NCBI GenBank assembly: GCA_947253875.1
Contig: CAMYAM010000008.1
Span: forward strand, 10,324-74,323
From: an uncultured Fastidiosipila sp.
Lineage (GTDB): Bacteria > Bacillota > Clostridia > Saccharofermentanales > Fastidiosipilaceae
Direction of reading: 5' to 3'
DNA: 64,000 nucleotides
Made by a program: the position numbers and the translations under genes. A model generated the notes under the pieces. The model searched no databases, was not told the DNA's origin, and was given only the letters and a program-made list of their open reading frames with translations. Below, piece after piece: positions 35,611 through 45,263 of the stretch; the stretch's first letter is position 1, and every line of letters begins with the position of its first letter.

Positions 35611-37845
35611 CTACACTCTCTCCGCCACATAGCAGAGAGAATCGTAGTTTTGTCTACCTCTCTCGATCATCATTCCTGCAACCATTAAATCCAGTCCGTT
35701 AAACACGCCGCACTCAAATTTTTCAGAACCTTTGTATAGTGTTAGCCTATAATCACTATCTTTGCATAATCCTTGCCATTTAATGTATTCAGGCAAACCA
35801 CCTGCAGCTAGATCTTTATAAACAACTGTTAAAATTGCTTTTGATTTATCTGTTGCAACATTTTCCCAGGCTGTTATGTAGGTATTTTCATACGGGTCAA
35901 CAATTCTATAGTAGTCACCTTTTTGGACAATCTCCCAGTGCTTGTTATAGAAATCTATAAATTTCTTAGTAAACTCTTGCTCAGATTCTGTTAATGTAGA
36001 AAGATCCATCTCATAGCCGAATGCACCTTGTAAGGCTGTAAAAGCTCTAGTGCTAATAGGTGTCACGCGTTGATTCTGATGGTTTGGAACTGCTGATACG
36101 TGAGCTGAGATGCTTGAAAGAGGATACACGAATGAGGTACCATGTTGAATTCTAGTTCTATCTAATGCATCTGTATTATCACTTGTCCAAATTTGAGGTG
36201 TATAGTAAAGCATTCCTAAATCAAAACGACCTCCACCACCACTACATCCTTCAATCAACAAGTCAGGATATTTATCTAGAAGATGCTGAAGAACACGATA
36301 CACACCAAGAACATATCTATGGGCTAACTCGCCTTGTCTCTCAGCTGGTAAGTTATGACTATATAAATCAAATAAGGATCTATTCATATCCCATTTCAAG
36401 TAAGTAATATTGCCTGTTTGCAAAACATTATCAATTGCTGAAATTGCGAAATCCTGGACATCCTCTCTACTAAAGTCTAGAACCAATTGACATCTAGATC
36501 TATTTGGCTCTCTTCCTGGAATTGCAAGTGCCCAATCAGGATGCTCTCTGTACAAGTCACTGTCTTCGTTGACCATCTCAGGCTCCATCCAAATTCCAAA
36601 GTCCAAACCAAGTTCGTTAACGTCTTTAATCAAGTCAGCTAAAGTACCACCAATTTTTGTCTCATTAGGAATCCAGTCACCTAATCCAGAAATATCTAAA
36701 TCGCGTTTGCCAAACCAACCATCATCTAAAACAAGCAAATCAAAATTCAATTCTTTGGCTTTATTTGCAATTTCTAAAATTTTATCTTTATCAAAGTCAA
36801 AGTATGTAGCTTCCCAATTATTGATTAGCACTGGTCTACGCTTATCGACCCATGAGCTTTTTATTAAGTTATTATTGACTGCTCTATGAAGATTTCTAGA
36901 CAACTCACCTCTACCTTCAGGACTGTAGCACATTGCTAATTCTGGTGTTTGGAAACTCTCACCATTTTTTAGTGTCCAGTTAAAGTTGCTATCATCTAAA
37001 CCTGCAACAACTCTTATTTGTCCTAATTGATCTTTTTCGCAAGATATATTGAAGCCTCCGCTATACACTAAGCTCAAAGCGTATACTTCACCCTTGTCTT
37101 CACAGGCCCCCAGTTCTTGTAAAAATAGGCTTGGGTTTTGTTGGTGACTTGATGTGCCCCTTGTACTTCTTATTTGGAAAATATTCTCACCCAATTCTAC
37201 TTTGGCTGCATTTCTTTCTTTTAGATGTCTTCCAGGGAAATTAATCAACTCAAAATCTTTGTTAATGAAATCTAGTGCTCCAGAAGCAATATTCTTAAGT
37301 ACAACCTCTTCAGATCCTTTATTAATAATTTTTGCTGATCTTACGATCAAATCATACTCTGGGAAAACTGAATAATATAGTTCCAGTTCTAAATCACTAT
37401 ACAAATCTTCCAATACAACTACTAGAGTCTCAACATCTTCTTTGTTGTCTGCTGATGTCCAGAAGTGTGGTAATTCTTTTAGCTCTGGCTTTCCTGAAAT
37501 AACTTTGTAATCCTTGTAGACAAAGTCCGTACCTCTACCACCATTTTCCCAAACAAGATCTAAAGCATTAATTCTATAATCGCCTGTACCATGCTGTGGG
37601 AATTCTTGTGGTAGCAAATCCAAAGTGTAATTTCTATCACCCTCTTTTGCAACATCTCCAGGATTTCCTGAAAATCCTCTTCCTAGAACCTCGATTAAAT
37701 ATGAGTAATCTGCACCAGATATTTTCTCCCCATACCATGTATGCAAAAGTCTCTTGTATTTATCGACTTTCATCTGATAACTACTGTTATTCGTGTTGAT
37801 TGTAAACGTCATCTGTTTCTCGTTTACAATTATATTTTGGCCCAT
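35611..37845 (-). CDS. GH36 alpha-galactosidase, second copy
   Basis: A 744-residue paralog of the enzyme at 8695-10932, with the same domains and motifs: WFGKRDLDISGLGDW, KWDMNR with nucleophile Asp486, EGCSGGGGRFDLGM and SDNTDALDRTR. The sequences are similar throughout, with no gaps in the catalytic barrel. ATG 37845 is preferred because a perfect AGGAGG lies 5 bases upstream; a longer frame to 37902 lacks any site. It is paired with a GH3 beta-glucosidase and not with a transporter, and no ROK palindrome was seen upstream. The two copies may serve different sugars or conditions. Confidence 0.93.
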   Translation of the reverse strand: MGQNIIVNEKQMTFTINTNNSSYQMKVDKYKRLLHTWYGEKISGADYSYLIEVLGRGFSGNPGDVAKEGDRNYTLDLLPQEFPQHGTGDYRINALDLVWENGGRGTDFVYKDYKVISGKPELKELPHFWTSADNKEDVETLVVVLEDLYSDLELELYYSVFPEYDLIVRSAKIINKGSEEVVLKNIASGALDFINKDFELINFPGRHLKERNAAKVELGENIFQIRSTRGTSSHQQNPSLFLQELGACEDKGEVYALSLVYSGGFNISCEKDQLGQIRVVAGLDDSNFNWTLKNGESFQTPELAMCYSPEGRGELSRNLHRAVNNNLIKSSWVDKRRPVLINNWEATYFDFDKDKILEIANKAKELNFDLLVLDDGWFGKRDLDISGLGDWIPNETKIGGTLADLIKDVNELGLDFGIWMEPEMVNEDSDLYREHPDWALAIPGREPNRSRCQLVLDFSREDVQDFAISAIDNVLQTGNITYLKWDMNRSLFDLYSHNLPAERQGELAHRYVLGVYRVLQHLLDKYPDLLIEGCSGGGGRFDLGMLYYTPQIWTSDNTDALDRTRIQHGTSFVYPLSSISAHVSAVPNHQNQRVTPISTRAFTALQGAFGYEMDLSTLTESEQEFTKKFIDFYNKHWEIVQKGDYYRIVDPYENTYITAWENVATDKSKAILTVVYKDLAAGGLPEYIKWQGLCKDSDYRLTLYKGSEKFECGVFNGLDLMVAGMMIERGRQNYDSLCYVAERV

Positions 37846-37913
37846 AAGAACCTCCTGCAAAAAAATTTTATTACTAAACCTCAAATACCTAATAAAAAGC
37901 ATTATTGCTTAAT

Positions 37914-38348
37914 TTATTTCATAGTTTTATCGTAACACTGAGCGCAAAGAGTTTTCATACGGTAACCTGCTTTTCTTAATTCGCCCTCTGCGCCACAATT
38001 TTCACAAATCGTGTTACTTTTATTTTCGTATGTTTCTATAATTTTATCAATATCATCTCTAAGCTCTTGATCAGCTTGATTATTTCCCTGTTTGAAAGAA
38101 TAGTACACTCTTAATTCTGCAAACTTTTCCTTAATTTGCAAAACTTCTAAATCGACTGGTAAGCCTGCAGCTTCATATCGATTAACAACTTCTTGAAACA
38201 TTTCTTTCAATAATTCATACCAGCCATCGTCACATTCACAACCAAAAGCTAGATACAAATTATTAATTTTGTCTTCTTCAAGCTGCTCTGAATTTTCTTC
38301 CAAGAACGGAAACTCTTTTACAAGTTTTTCTTCTAATTCAACTCTCAT
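37914..38348 (-). CDS. Unknown protein with C-terminal zinc ribbon
   Basis: A 144-residue soluble protein that I do not recognise. Residues 1-105 are acidic and mostly helical, with a Trp/Cys-containing stretch (FGCECDDGWYELLKEMF) near residue 36. The last 35 residues hold two Cys pairs, CENC and CAQC, spaced as in a four-Cys zinc ribbon. GAAGGAG lies 8 bases before the ATG. It stands just before the second alpha-galactosidase gene in the same direction, with a 68-base gap. A nucleic-acid or protein-binding role is only a guess from the zinc site. Confidence 0.78.
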   Translation of the reverse strand: MRVELEEKLVKEFPFLEENSEQLEEDKINNLYLAFGCECDDGWYELLKEMFQEVVNRYEAAGLPVDLEVLQIKEKFAELRVYYSFKQGNNQADQELRDDIDKIIETYENKSNTICENCGAEGELRKAGYRMKTLCAQCYDKTMK

Positions 38349-38444
38349 AAACTTACTCCTTCAATGCAAGTTCTTTTATTATAAGGATTTCAATCTTGAG
38401 CAGCAATGACAATTCTAATATATTTCCTGAAAGCTTCTATATCT

Positions 38445-40616
38445 TTATTCTACTAACTTATAGACGGAAATATATTCGCCTGAAATTTCATCTAATTTAT
38501 AGTGTTTTCCTATTATAGCTTGCATTTCGTCTTCCAAGCTATGTATTCTAGTTCTAGGCATTACTATATACTTAGGTAATTCATCATCTTCTTTGTGTTT
38601 ATGATGATCCAAATCATACAAAAACTCTGTATCAGCAAGATATGTAGTAAAGAAAGGATCTGCCCAAATAATTTCATTTCTTGGTATTTGAGGCAAAACT
38701 TTGTTGTATTCCTCAATCCTTGGACTTGGGTTAAATGCAGCAGTAATTGTGGATCTACGACTATTTAAGCAATATAGGTTTATAATTGCAGAAGCAGATA
38801 CAGCTATAACTAGACCAAGAGAAATCATTATTCGTCTTGATTTTATTATTGTTGCGATTACTTTTTTAACTGATAGTTTTTTGGAAGAAAATCCATCTGG
38901 CTTCTTTTCTTTCGCCAGAATATTATCCGTAACCACAAGCAATGCAAGAACCAACAAAAATAAATGAGAACCATAATTATATTGAAAAAACAACTCAAAT
39001 TGATAGGCATAGTTACTACTTAAATTTATTATCAATAACGGCAAAAGCAATGCCAATCCAGAGAACCTTCTATTAAACAGCGGTAAAAACCCCATGAACA
39101 TAAAAGTCAAGAACAAGAAAATAAATTTTCTTGGCACAAATATTGTCAACAAATAGAAGCTTGGGTTAAATATCAAAGTAAGCAATATTCCTAACAAACC
39201 ATACTTCTCATCTGGCATTAGGTTTGAAAATCTTCCTGACATATCACCTGTACCAAAGTTTCTCAAATATAGAATATTAGCAGTAAAAACTATTACTCCA
39301 ACGATAACCATAAGGCCTGCAAGTAAACGTGCTTTTTTATAATCTAACTTTGTAACCTTCTTATCCTTACTTCCAATAAACAAATAAATTGCTATAGCAA
39401 CAAAATAAATTACAGCATCTTCTTTTACTCCTAGCAAGAGTAATCCTGATATTAAAATACCAATATAATTTCCTTTATAAATAAAGTAAATCAAAAACAT
39501 TATGCAAGGTGCTAAGAAGATATTTTCGTGAAAATCATAATAATTAGAAAGTAAAAATGCTGGTTGCAATGAAAAAATAACTCCGGCTAATACTAATTTA
39601 TAAGACCTCAAGCCATATTCTTTTGCCAATAGTAGAAAAGGAATCAATGCGATGTAAACTACAAAAATTTGGGCTAATTGCAAGGTCTCCGGATACGGTA
39701 ATAATTTAAACACCGGGACTAGTAAATACACTGTTGGTGATACGTGAATGTTAAAATGACTTGTTTGGAAATCTCGTTCAATTGTAGTTAACGGCTTCCC
39801 ATTTCTTATAATACTGTGATACATTTGCGTAAATATACCCATATCGTATGTTGAAACTGAATACGATTTTAACCTTGACCAAAGATACACTTGAGTGAAC
39901 AGAATTATTGCTACGGCTAAAGTAGATAATCCTATAGTAGTCAGCATAAGAAGGTTCTTTGACCGCTCATGAGAAATTTGAAGTTTGCCTTGCATATATG
40001 CAAGATATTTATATCCTGCATATATGCAAAAAATAACAAGTACAATTAAAAATACTGATAAAACATAAGAGCTTATTAATTGAATATCATACTTATATTC
40101 TGCAATTCCAGAGAAGCTTTCAGGTAAAGAATTATCTTTTTGCCATAATTTCTGAATCAATAACATCAATAATATTGTAAAACTAAGGTTAAAAACCTTA
40201 CCCCAAGCTTTGTTGTAAAATGCATACGAGATTGCTATTAAGCATAAACCTGCTACTAAATGCCAGAGATTAGTTTTTAATGCAATAGTTAATGCCCAAG
40301 CCATAAAAGCTAATACTGAGAAATATTTTTCTTTGTCTTTTAATTCTGTTTTAGATTTTGTTAACTCCAGTCGCCTATTTAATACTATTGTCTCTGTTAA
40401 ATAAAGCAACGAAAGTATAAAACAATATAAAGAAGCCTGAAAGAAAGCAAAACTTGGATTAAATAATTCTGCACTCAAATCAGATATTCTCAGATCATAA
40501 ATAATTAAAACTAAGGTTTGTAGCAAAAAATAAGCCTGGATAAACAGCTCTCCTCTAAATCCAAGTTTATTATTTTTATTATTATAAACATTATTATGAG
40601 AACTTCTGCTATCCAT
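38445..40616 (-). CDS. DUF2079-type polytopic membrane protein
   Basis: A 723-residue integral membrane protein with more than a dozen hydrophobic helices. YDMGIFTQMYHSIIRNGKPLTT near residue 257 and DFHENIFLAPCIMFLIYF near residue 360, followed by LLGVKEDAVIYF, are the conserved core of the DUF2079 family. The fold resembles GT-C glycosyltransferases, where an Asp or Glu in an outer loop is catalytic, so a lipid-linked sugar transfer role is often suspected. The C-terminal 80 residues form a soluble domain outside the membrane. AGAGG precedes the ATG. It seems to be transcribed alone. The function is not established. Confidence 0.82.
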   Translation of the reverse strand: MDSRSSHNNVYNNKNNKLGFRGELFIQAYFLLQTLVLIIYDLRISDLSAELFNPSFAFFQASLYCFILSLLYLTETIVLNRRLELTKSKTELKDKEKYFSVLAFMAWALTIALKTNLWHLVAGLCLIAISYAFYNKAWGKVFNLSFTILLMLLIQKLWQKDNSLPESFSGIAEYKYDIQLISSYVLSVFLIVLVIFCIYAGYKYLAYMQGKLQISHERSKNLLMLTTIGLSTLAVAIILFTQVYLWSRLKSYSVSTYDMGIFTQMYHSIIRNGKPLTTIERDFQTSHFNIHVSPTVYLLVPVFKLLPYPETLQLAQIFVVYIALIPFLLLAKEYGLRSYKLVLAGVIFSLQPAFLLSNYYDFHENIFLAPCIMFLIYFIYKGNYIGILISGLLLLGVKEDAVIYFVAIAIYLFIGSKDKKVTKLDYKKARLLAGLMVIVGVIVFTANILYLRNFGTGDMSGRFSNLMPDEKYGLLGILLTLIFNPSFYLLTIFVPRKFIFLFLTFMFMGFLPLFNRRFSGLALLLPLLIINLSSNYAYQFELFFQYNYGSHLFLLVLALLVVTDNILAKEKKPDGFSSKKLSVKKVIATIIKSRRIMISLGLVIAVSASAIINLYCLNSRRSTITAAFNPSPRIEEYNKVLPQIPRNEIIWADPFFTTYLADTEFLYDLDHHKHKEDDELPKYIVMPRTRIHSLEDEMQAIIGKHYKLDEISGEYISVYKLVE

Positions 40617-40675
40617 TTTATCCTCTAGAAATGTATTTTTGATATTATTATAGCAGATGAAATCTCAATTAAAGT

Positions 40676-40960
40676 TTAAGCAACACCAAAAATTCTGCTC
40701 CTAAATAAACACTGCCGCAATCCTAAAATTACTAACAGAATAACTGCACCTAGAGCAGCAGTTAAGATACCTAAAATACTAAATGCATTAGGGTCACTTT
40801 GTCCAAAGAATCTTAGTTCGTAACCACCAATGAAACTACCAATAATACCGACTACAACATTACCTACAATACCGTAACCACCGTCTCTATTCATGACTAA
40901 ACTAGCTAGCTATCCTGCTACACCACCTACTATAATCCATGCAAAAATATTAATTAACAT
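40676..40960 (-). pseudogene. GlsB/YeaQ/YmgE-family membrane protein broken by an amber codon
   Basis: Starting at ATG 40960 (weak AGAGAG upstream), the frame reads MLINIFAWIIVGGVAG, then TAG at 40912-40910, then LASLVMNRDGGYGIVGNVVV and onward to 40676. Family members have a Trp at the stop position (GWLASLV), so a single TGG to TAG change explains it. The frame is intact on both sides. A fragment starting at ATG 40894 would lack the first helix and has no ribosome binding site. TAG is an ordinary stop elsewhere in the window. The gene is either a recent pseudogene or a sequencing error. Intact members are small three-helix membrane proteins linked to envelope stress. Confidence 0.8.
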
Positions 40961-41068
40961 AATATTTTCTCTCTTTATCTTAAAGATACTTATGAGTATA
41001 ATAACCGAGTTTTGTTAAACTTGTGGTATCCATCAAATATTATTATTTAAGTTTAATTTAATAAACCT

Positions 41069-41866
41069 TTAATGTGTCTTCACATTCTGTTTCCTATTCT
41101 TATTTAAGAAATTTCCTAAGACGAGCAATAATACCGATATACTTCCCATAAATATTAGTGATTGAATAAGTGGTATATAATTATAAGATGTATTTTTCCA
41201 TAGTTTAATAATCTTTTCATCTGCGAAATATGTAAACGGTAACAACTTAGAAATCCAACGTATTTGATTTGGGAACTTTTCTACTGATAAACCCATCATT
41301 CCACTAAAAAACAGCATAAAGAAGTACAAAACCATTGTAATTGCATATGTGATTCCAAATTTCTTAAATATGTTGGCAATACCATGAGCCATTGTGAAAA
41401 GAATTGCACATTCAACTATAACAAAAGCGAAAAACTTAAGAGTACCAGCTAAACTATAAACTTCCCAACCTAATCCAAGATAAGTCACCATAAAATATAT
41501 TAAAAATGCAAGCAACAAGAATCCAAACTGAGATAGCATTTTGCTAATTAATATTTCCCTTTGTTTAAAAGAAAATAATTTTAATCTAAGAAGTATTTTA
41601 TTTTCTAACTCTTGCGAATATAAGGCACTATGACCCATAAATATTGATGCCATTGGAATCACTTGAAGAAATCCTAAGCTTATTCCTGTTGAAACTTCTT
41701 TTGGATCAACAAAACTCGACATTGTTTTAACCTCAGCCAGCACCTGATTCCCAATAACTAGCGCTAAAAATATAGGAAATACAACACCTAGCATTGGTAT
41801 GTACCATGACCCTAGTAAGTTTTTAAATTCATATTTAATCAGACGTGATAATTTCTTATTTTTCAT
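41069..41866 (-). CDS. ABC-2 type transporter permease
   Basis: A 265-residue membrane protein with six predicted helices, including FYFMLFFSGMMGLSVEKFP near residue 185, typical of ABC-2 exporters. The large loop after the first helix is cytoplasmic or external and not conserved. Its start overlaps the end of the ATPase gene by 11 bases, so the two are translationally coupled and form one exporter. A two-component system lies directly upstream in the same direction, and both promoters share a motif, which suggests an inducible efflux or peptide-resistance pump. The substrate is unknown. Confidence 0.87.
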   Translation of the reverse strand: MKNKKLSRLIKYEFKNLLGSWYIPMLGVVFPIFLALVIGNQVLAEVKTMSSFVDPKEVSTGISLGFLQVIPMASIFMGHSALYSQELENKILLRLKLFSFKQREILISKMLSQFGFLLLAFLIYFMVTYLGLGWEVYSLAGTLKFFAFVIVECAILFTMAHGIANIFKKFGITYAITMVLYFFMLFFSGMMGLSVEKFPNQIRWISKLLPFTYFADEKIIKLWKNTSYNYIPLIQSLIFMGSISVLLLVLGNFLNKNRKQNVKTH

Positions 41867-42740
41867 AATTCAAGCTCCCATTATTTTGCTTGCATTGGCG
41901 AATAGCGTTGAAGCTCATTAACTCAATATCATTATTTGTTTTCTTGAAGTTTATATTTTTTTCAATCAGAACTTTGCTTATTACAGAAGCTTCTTCTTCA
42001 TTATCAGCTCTGAATGCCGTAATATGTTCTGGAGAATATAATTTTTTGAATACATCTAACTCCGGTATATAAGTTTGCTTATTTATAATAAAAGCGTTAT
42101 AACCACAATACTTTTCAAAAAGTTCTACTTTATCCCCAAAGCAAATAAGTTTGCCGTGGTCTAATAAAAGAATTTTGTCTGCCAGAAGCTCCAATTCTTC
42201 ATAATAATGAGTTACATAGCAAATTGTTGTTACTTTATCTTCGTACCATCGCATCAGTAGTTCTACTAAGTCCTGACGAGTCTCGTAATCTAATCCAGAA
42301 GTTACTTCATCAAAGAGAACTAAGCTTGTTTCTTGATATAGAACTAGAATTAGAGTCAATCTTTGTTTTTGTCCTCCAGATAGATGTTTGAATTTTTTCT
42401 TCAAAGAATCTTTGAAAGAGAAAAACTCAATTAGTTCTTTAAGTTTCTCATCTGACTTCCAATCACTCCCTGTTATTAATTCGATAATTTCAGCAACATT
42501 TACATTTTCCGAATAGTTGTTATCTTGCATATGAACAGATATGTCATTTTTTGAACCTCTAAAACTAATATTGCCGGAATAATTGACCAAATCAAGAATA
42601 GCTTTAATTAAAGTACTCTTCCCAGCACCATTACTTCCAATAATGCCTATCTTATCCGCATCTTCAATAAATAGTTCTTGATCAATATCTAGCGCTAATA
42701 AATCACCGTACTTAACTTTTAAATCATTAATCTTAAGCAT
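41856..42740 (-). CDS. ABC transporter ATP-binding protein
   Basis: A 294-residue ATPase for the adjacent ABC-2 permease. The Walker A GSNGAGKST, Q-loop region, signature LSGGQKQR, Walker B LVLFDE and the H-loop (CYVTHYYEE) are all intact. The last 80 residues form a C-terminal domain of the kind found in DrrA- and CcmA-like exporters. AGAGGAGG lies 6 bases before the ATG. The 126-base gap upstream holds a motif shared with the promoter of the two-component genes. Confidence 0.92.
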   Translation of the reverse strand: MLKINDLKVKYGDLLALDIDQELFIEDADKIGIIGSNGAGKSTLIKAILDLVNYSGNISFRGSKNDISVHMQDNNYSENVNVAEIIELITGSDWKSDEKLKELIEFFSFKDSLKKKFKHLSGGQKQRLTLILVLYQETSLVLFDEVTSGLDYETRQDLVELLMRWYEDKVTTICYVTHYYEELELLADKILLLDHGKLICFGDKVELFEKYCGYNAFIINKQTYIPELDVFKKLYSPEHITAFRADNEEEASVISKVLIEKNINFKKTNNDIELMSFNAIRQCKQNNGSLNYEK

Positions 42741-42784
42741 TCTGTCCTCCTCTAATTTTTATAATTTAATTTTAAATAGAGTAT

Positions 42785-42825
42785 ATGGATATTTTATGTA
42801 GAAGATGTGTTTTTTAGGAGATATT
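42785..42825. promoter_or_regulatory. Candidate response-regulator site before the ABC genes
   Basis: The + strand bases ATGGATATTTTATGTAGA at 42785-42802 and GGAGATATT at 42817-42825 recur before the response regulator gene at 45198-45219. The 18-mers differ at only 3 positions. Both copies lie about 45-65 bases upstream of a start codon in the same orientation. Confidence 0.5.
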
Positions 42826-42866
42826 TATTTTCGAAAAAGTATTTATGACAATAATATATGGAGACA

Positions 42867-44411
42867 CTATGAAAAATTAATTCTACTAGTTACAATATTA
42901 TCCTCTAAAAAAACATCCAAAGAATAACCCATAGTTTTCGCATAATAATTAGAAAAGTAAAGACCTAATCCATTTCCAGAGCTGCCACTACTTACGAATG
43001 GCTCAAATATATGATTAAAAATTTCTTTATTAGTAACCTCAGTTCGGTTCTTTACCTCTAATTTTTGTGAATTTAATTCAATTAATATTGTGCTATCTTC
43101 TTGGGCATATTTGATCGCATTTTCAATTATATTCTCAGTTATTTTCTGAACATAATTTAAATTGCTTGTAATGGTAGAACTTCCTAAAAGTTCAATATTA
43201 AGCTCACGATTTTCGATAACACTGGACCATCTATCTAATATATTCATTACCAAGTCTCTTAGATCAATTTTTTCTTTATTAGAAATATCTACACTCAATA
43301 AATCCTGGTTCAAATCTAGAAGTTCATCAATAATAAATCTCATATTAATTAATTCATTTTTTACTTTTGGCAGATAAATTGAGTGATCTTTATACTTTCC
43401 AATATCACTGAGCATGCCTTCAATCAGAAGCAATGAAACAGTAATAGGGGTCTTAAGCTGATGAGAACTTGCCTGCAAGAATACTTCTCTACTTTTCATA
43501 TCTTGTTTTAGCCTCTCAAATTGCTCACTTAACCTTAAATATAATTCATCAATATCATTAGCTAATATTTCAAACTCATCATTGGTTTTCAAGGCAAGAG
43601 GTGTTATCGAACTAGCTCTATCCAGAGGTATATTAATCATCTCATTAGTATGACTAGTGATCTCCTCTATGGGTTTAACTATTCGATTAGAAAACCACAA
43701 CGTAGATAAAATAATAATCACCAGTATAACTGCAATAATAACCGGAATATTCATAAGTATAATTGGAATTATCTCATCTATAGATCCTGCTACTGCTGAA
43801 TATGCAGTTACTATAACTTTATTATCTCTATAAGTTACTACTAAATTATTGGCATAATCATTTCCATCAATTTTGGTTCTAGCTGAATTTAAACTTGTAT
43901 CATTCGATAATCTAAGAAAATTATACTCTGTACTATCTTTATCAATATTCAGCGGTTGAAATTTAAAGCTATTAATTTTAAACAATTTAGTTTCTGACTC
44001 ATCAATAAACTCTTGTATATTAATATTTTCTAGTTCATCCCAAGTACTAACGTCTTCAGCTTTTGCTATTTTTTTTAGGTTAGGAGTAATTTTAGCAAGT
44101 ATTTCTTTTAATCTCTCATTCTTAATTTCAAGAACCCCAGAAAAATTTAAATTATAATAATATATTTTATCTAAGTTATTCTCATCAATACTTATAGTTG
44201 TAGTAAATACCGCTGAATTCGATTTTGTGCTATCATATTCCTTATTCTCCAAAAACTCTAAATGCCTTTGAGTGATCATGTTAGCTTGTCTTTCGTAGGA
44301 ATATTCCACATATAAAGAGGGTATAAATATTATCAAGTACAAAACTACAAAAGCTATTATTAATGCTGCCAGCGAAAGAGTATAAAAAAATGTTTTTCTT
44401 GATAAATTCAT
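42867..44411 (-). CDS. Sensor histidine kinase
   Basis: A 514-residue membrane kinase. The first helix spans residues about 10-32, an extracellular sensor of about 185 residues follows, then a second helix near 222-242 and a HAMP-like linker. The H-box SSHQLKTPITV has phospho-acceptor His317; NIIENAIKYA is the N box and GNGLGLYFSNYYAK the G2 box. The classic D-x-G-x-G G1 motif is not clear, so the ATP lid may be divergent. It works with the response regulator encoded 45 bases upstream, and the ABC exporter downstream is the probable target. It has no strong ribosome binding site. The signal is unknown. Confidence 0.9.
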   Translation of the reverse strand: MNLSRKTFFYTLSLAALIIAFVVLYLIIFIPSLYVEYSYERQANMITQRHLEFLENKEYDSTKSNSAVFTTTISIDENNLDKIYYYNLNFSGVLEIKNERLKEILAKITPNLKKIAKAEDVSTWDELENINIQEFIDESETKLFKINSFKFQPLNIDKDSTEYNFLRLSNDTSLNSARTKIDGNDYANNLVVTYRDNKVIVTAYSAVAGSIDEIIPIILMNIPVIIAVILVIIILSTLWFSNRIVKPIEEITSHTNEMINIPLDRASSITPLALKTNDEFEILANDIDELYLRLSEQFERLKQDMKSREVFLQASSHQLKTPITVSLLLIEGMLSDIGKYKDHSIYLPKVKNELINMRFIIDELLDLNQDLLSVDISNKEKIDLRDLVMNILDRWSSVIENRELNIELLGSSTITSNLNYVQKITENIIENAIKYAQEDSTILIELNSQKLEVKNRTEVTNKEIFNHIFEPFVSSGSSGNGLGLYFSNYYAKTMGYSLDVFLEDNIVTSRINFS

Positions 44412-44456
44412 TAGCCTAAACCTACTTTTTTTATTTATATTTCATGTCTAAATTCA

Positions 44457-45137
44457 TTATTCTTTGTACTGATAACCTGCACCAGTTATGGTTTTAATAC
44501 AATTGATTGGTAGTTTTTTGCGCAAATTTTTAATATGTGAATCTATAACTCTGTCACTTCCGAAATAATCACCTTGATATACGTAAGTAATTATTTCTTC
44601 TCGAGAAAATACTTTTGATGCTCTACTCATTAATAATTCCAAAATTTGAAACTCAGTTAGTGTTAAGCTTAAATTCTCTCCATTATAGTAAGCTTGATAC
44701 TCTTCATTTTCTAGAACTAAACCCTCTGTTTTAACAGTTTTGTTAGAACTCACTCTTCTTAAAATAGTTTCAATTCTTTTAAGTAGAAGAATCGGTGAAA
44801 ATGGTTTGCTTACATAATCATCTGCAAAATAATTAAAAGCTTGTAACTGACTTTGTTCATCATTCAATGCAGATAACATTATAACTGGTACTGAATCTCG
44901 CTTATCTTTGATATACTTCAAAACTTCCATTCCTGAAACTCCAGGTAGCATAATATCTAAAATAGCTAAATCAATGGAAGTGTCATCAATAATATCAAAA
45001 GATTCTTCTGCATTACTAGCCTCTATAACTTCATACCCTGCAAGCACTAGGTACTCAGCAACTACCTCTCTTATTTGCTCTTCATCTTCTAAGAGAAGAA
45101 TAGTTTTTGTCTCATTGTTTTCCAAACTCATTTGCAC
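44457..45137 (-). CDS. OmpR/PhoB-family response regulator
   Basis: A 226-residue regulator. The receiver domain has LLLEDEE with the acidic pocket, phospho-acceptor Asp61 in LAILDIMLPG, the switch Ser in MLSALND and the Lys in SKPF. The C-terminal winged helix (about 130-226) carries REEIITYVYQGDYFGSDRVIDSHIKNLRKKL, the DNA-recognition helix of the family. GGAG lies 7 bases before the ATG. It is the first gene of an operon with the kinase. A motif in its own promoter recurs before the ABC exporter genes. Confidence 0.93.
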   Translation of the reverse strand: MQMSLENNETKTILLLEDEEQIREVVAEYLVLAGYEVIEASNAEESFDIIDDTSIDLAILDIMLPGVSGMEVLKYIKDKRDSVPVIMLSALNDEQSQLQAFNYFADDYVSKPFSPILLLKRIETILRRVSSNKTVKTEGLVLENEEYQAYYNGENLSLTLTEFQILELLMSRASKVFSREEIITYVYQGDYFGSDRVIDSHIKNLRKKLPINCIKTITGAGYQYKE

Positions 45138-45197
45138 ACTCCAAACTCAATATTAAAAGCATAGATTAAAATTGCATCTTTATTATAAAAAACACTT

Positions 45198-45219
45198 ATG
45201 GATATTTTGTGGAGATATT
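45198..45219. promoter_or_regulatory. Candidate response-regulator site before its own gene
   Basis: ATGGATATTTTGTGGAGA at 45198-45215, running into GGAGATATT at 45211-45219, is shared with the ABC promoter at 42785-42825. Autoregulation is common for such systems. Confidence 0.5.
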
Positions 45220-45263
45220 ATTTATTAAATAATTTTTATTCATGTAGTGATATTACTTTTTAG

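Noticed and set aside
40676..40960. Reassignment of TAG to Trp or another amino acid
   Set aside because: The first GH13 glucosidase ends in TAG at a normal family length, and the ABC-F gene also ends in TAG, so TAG is an ordinary stop.
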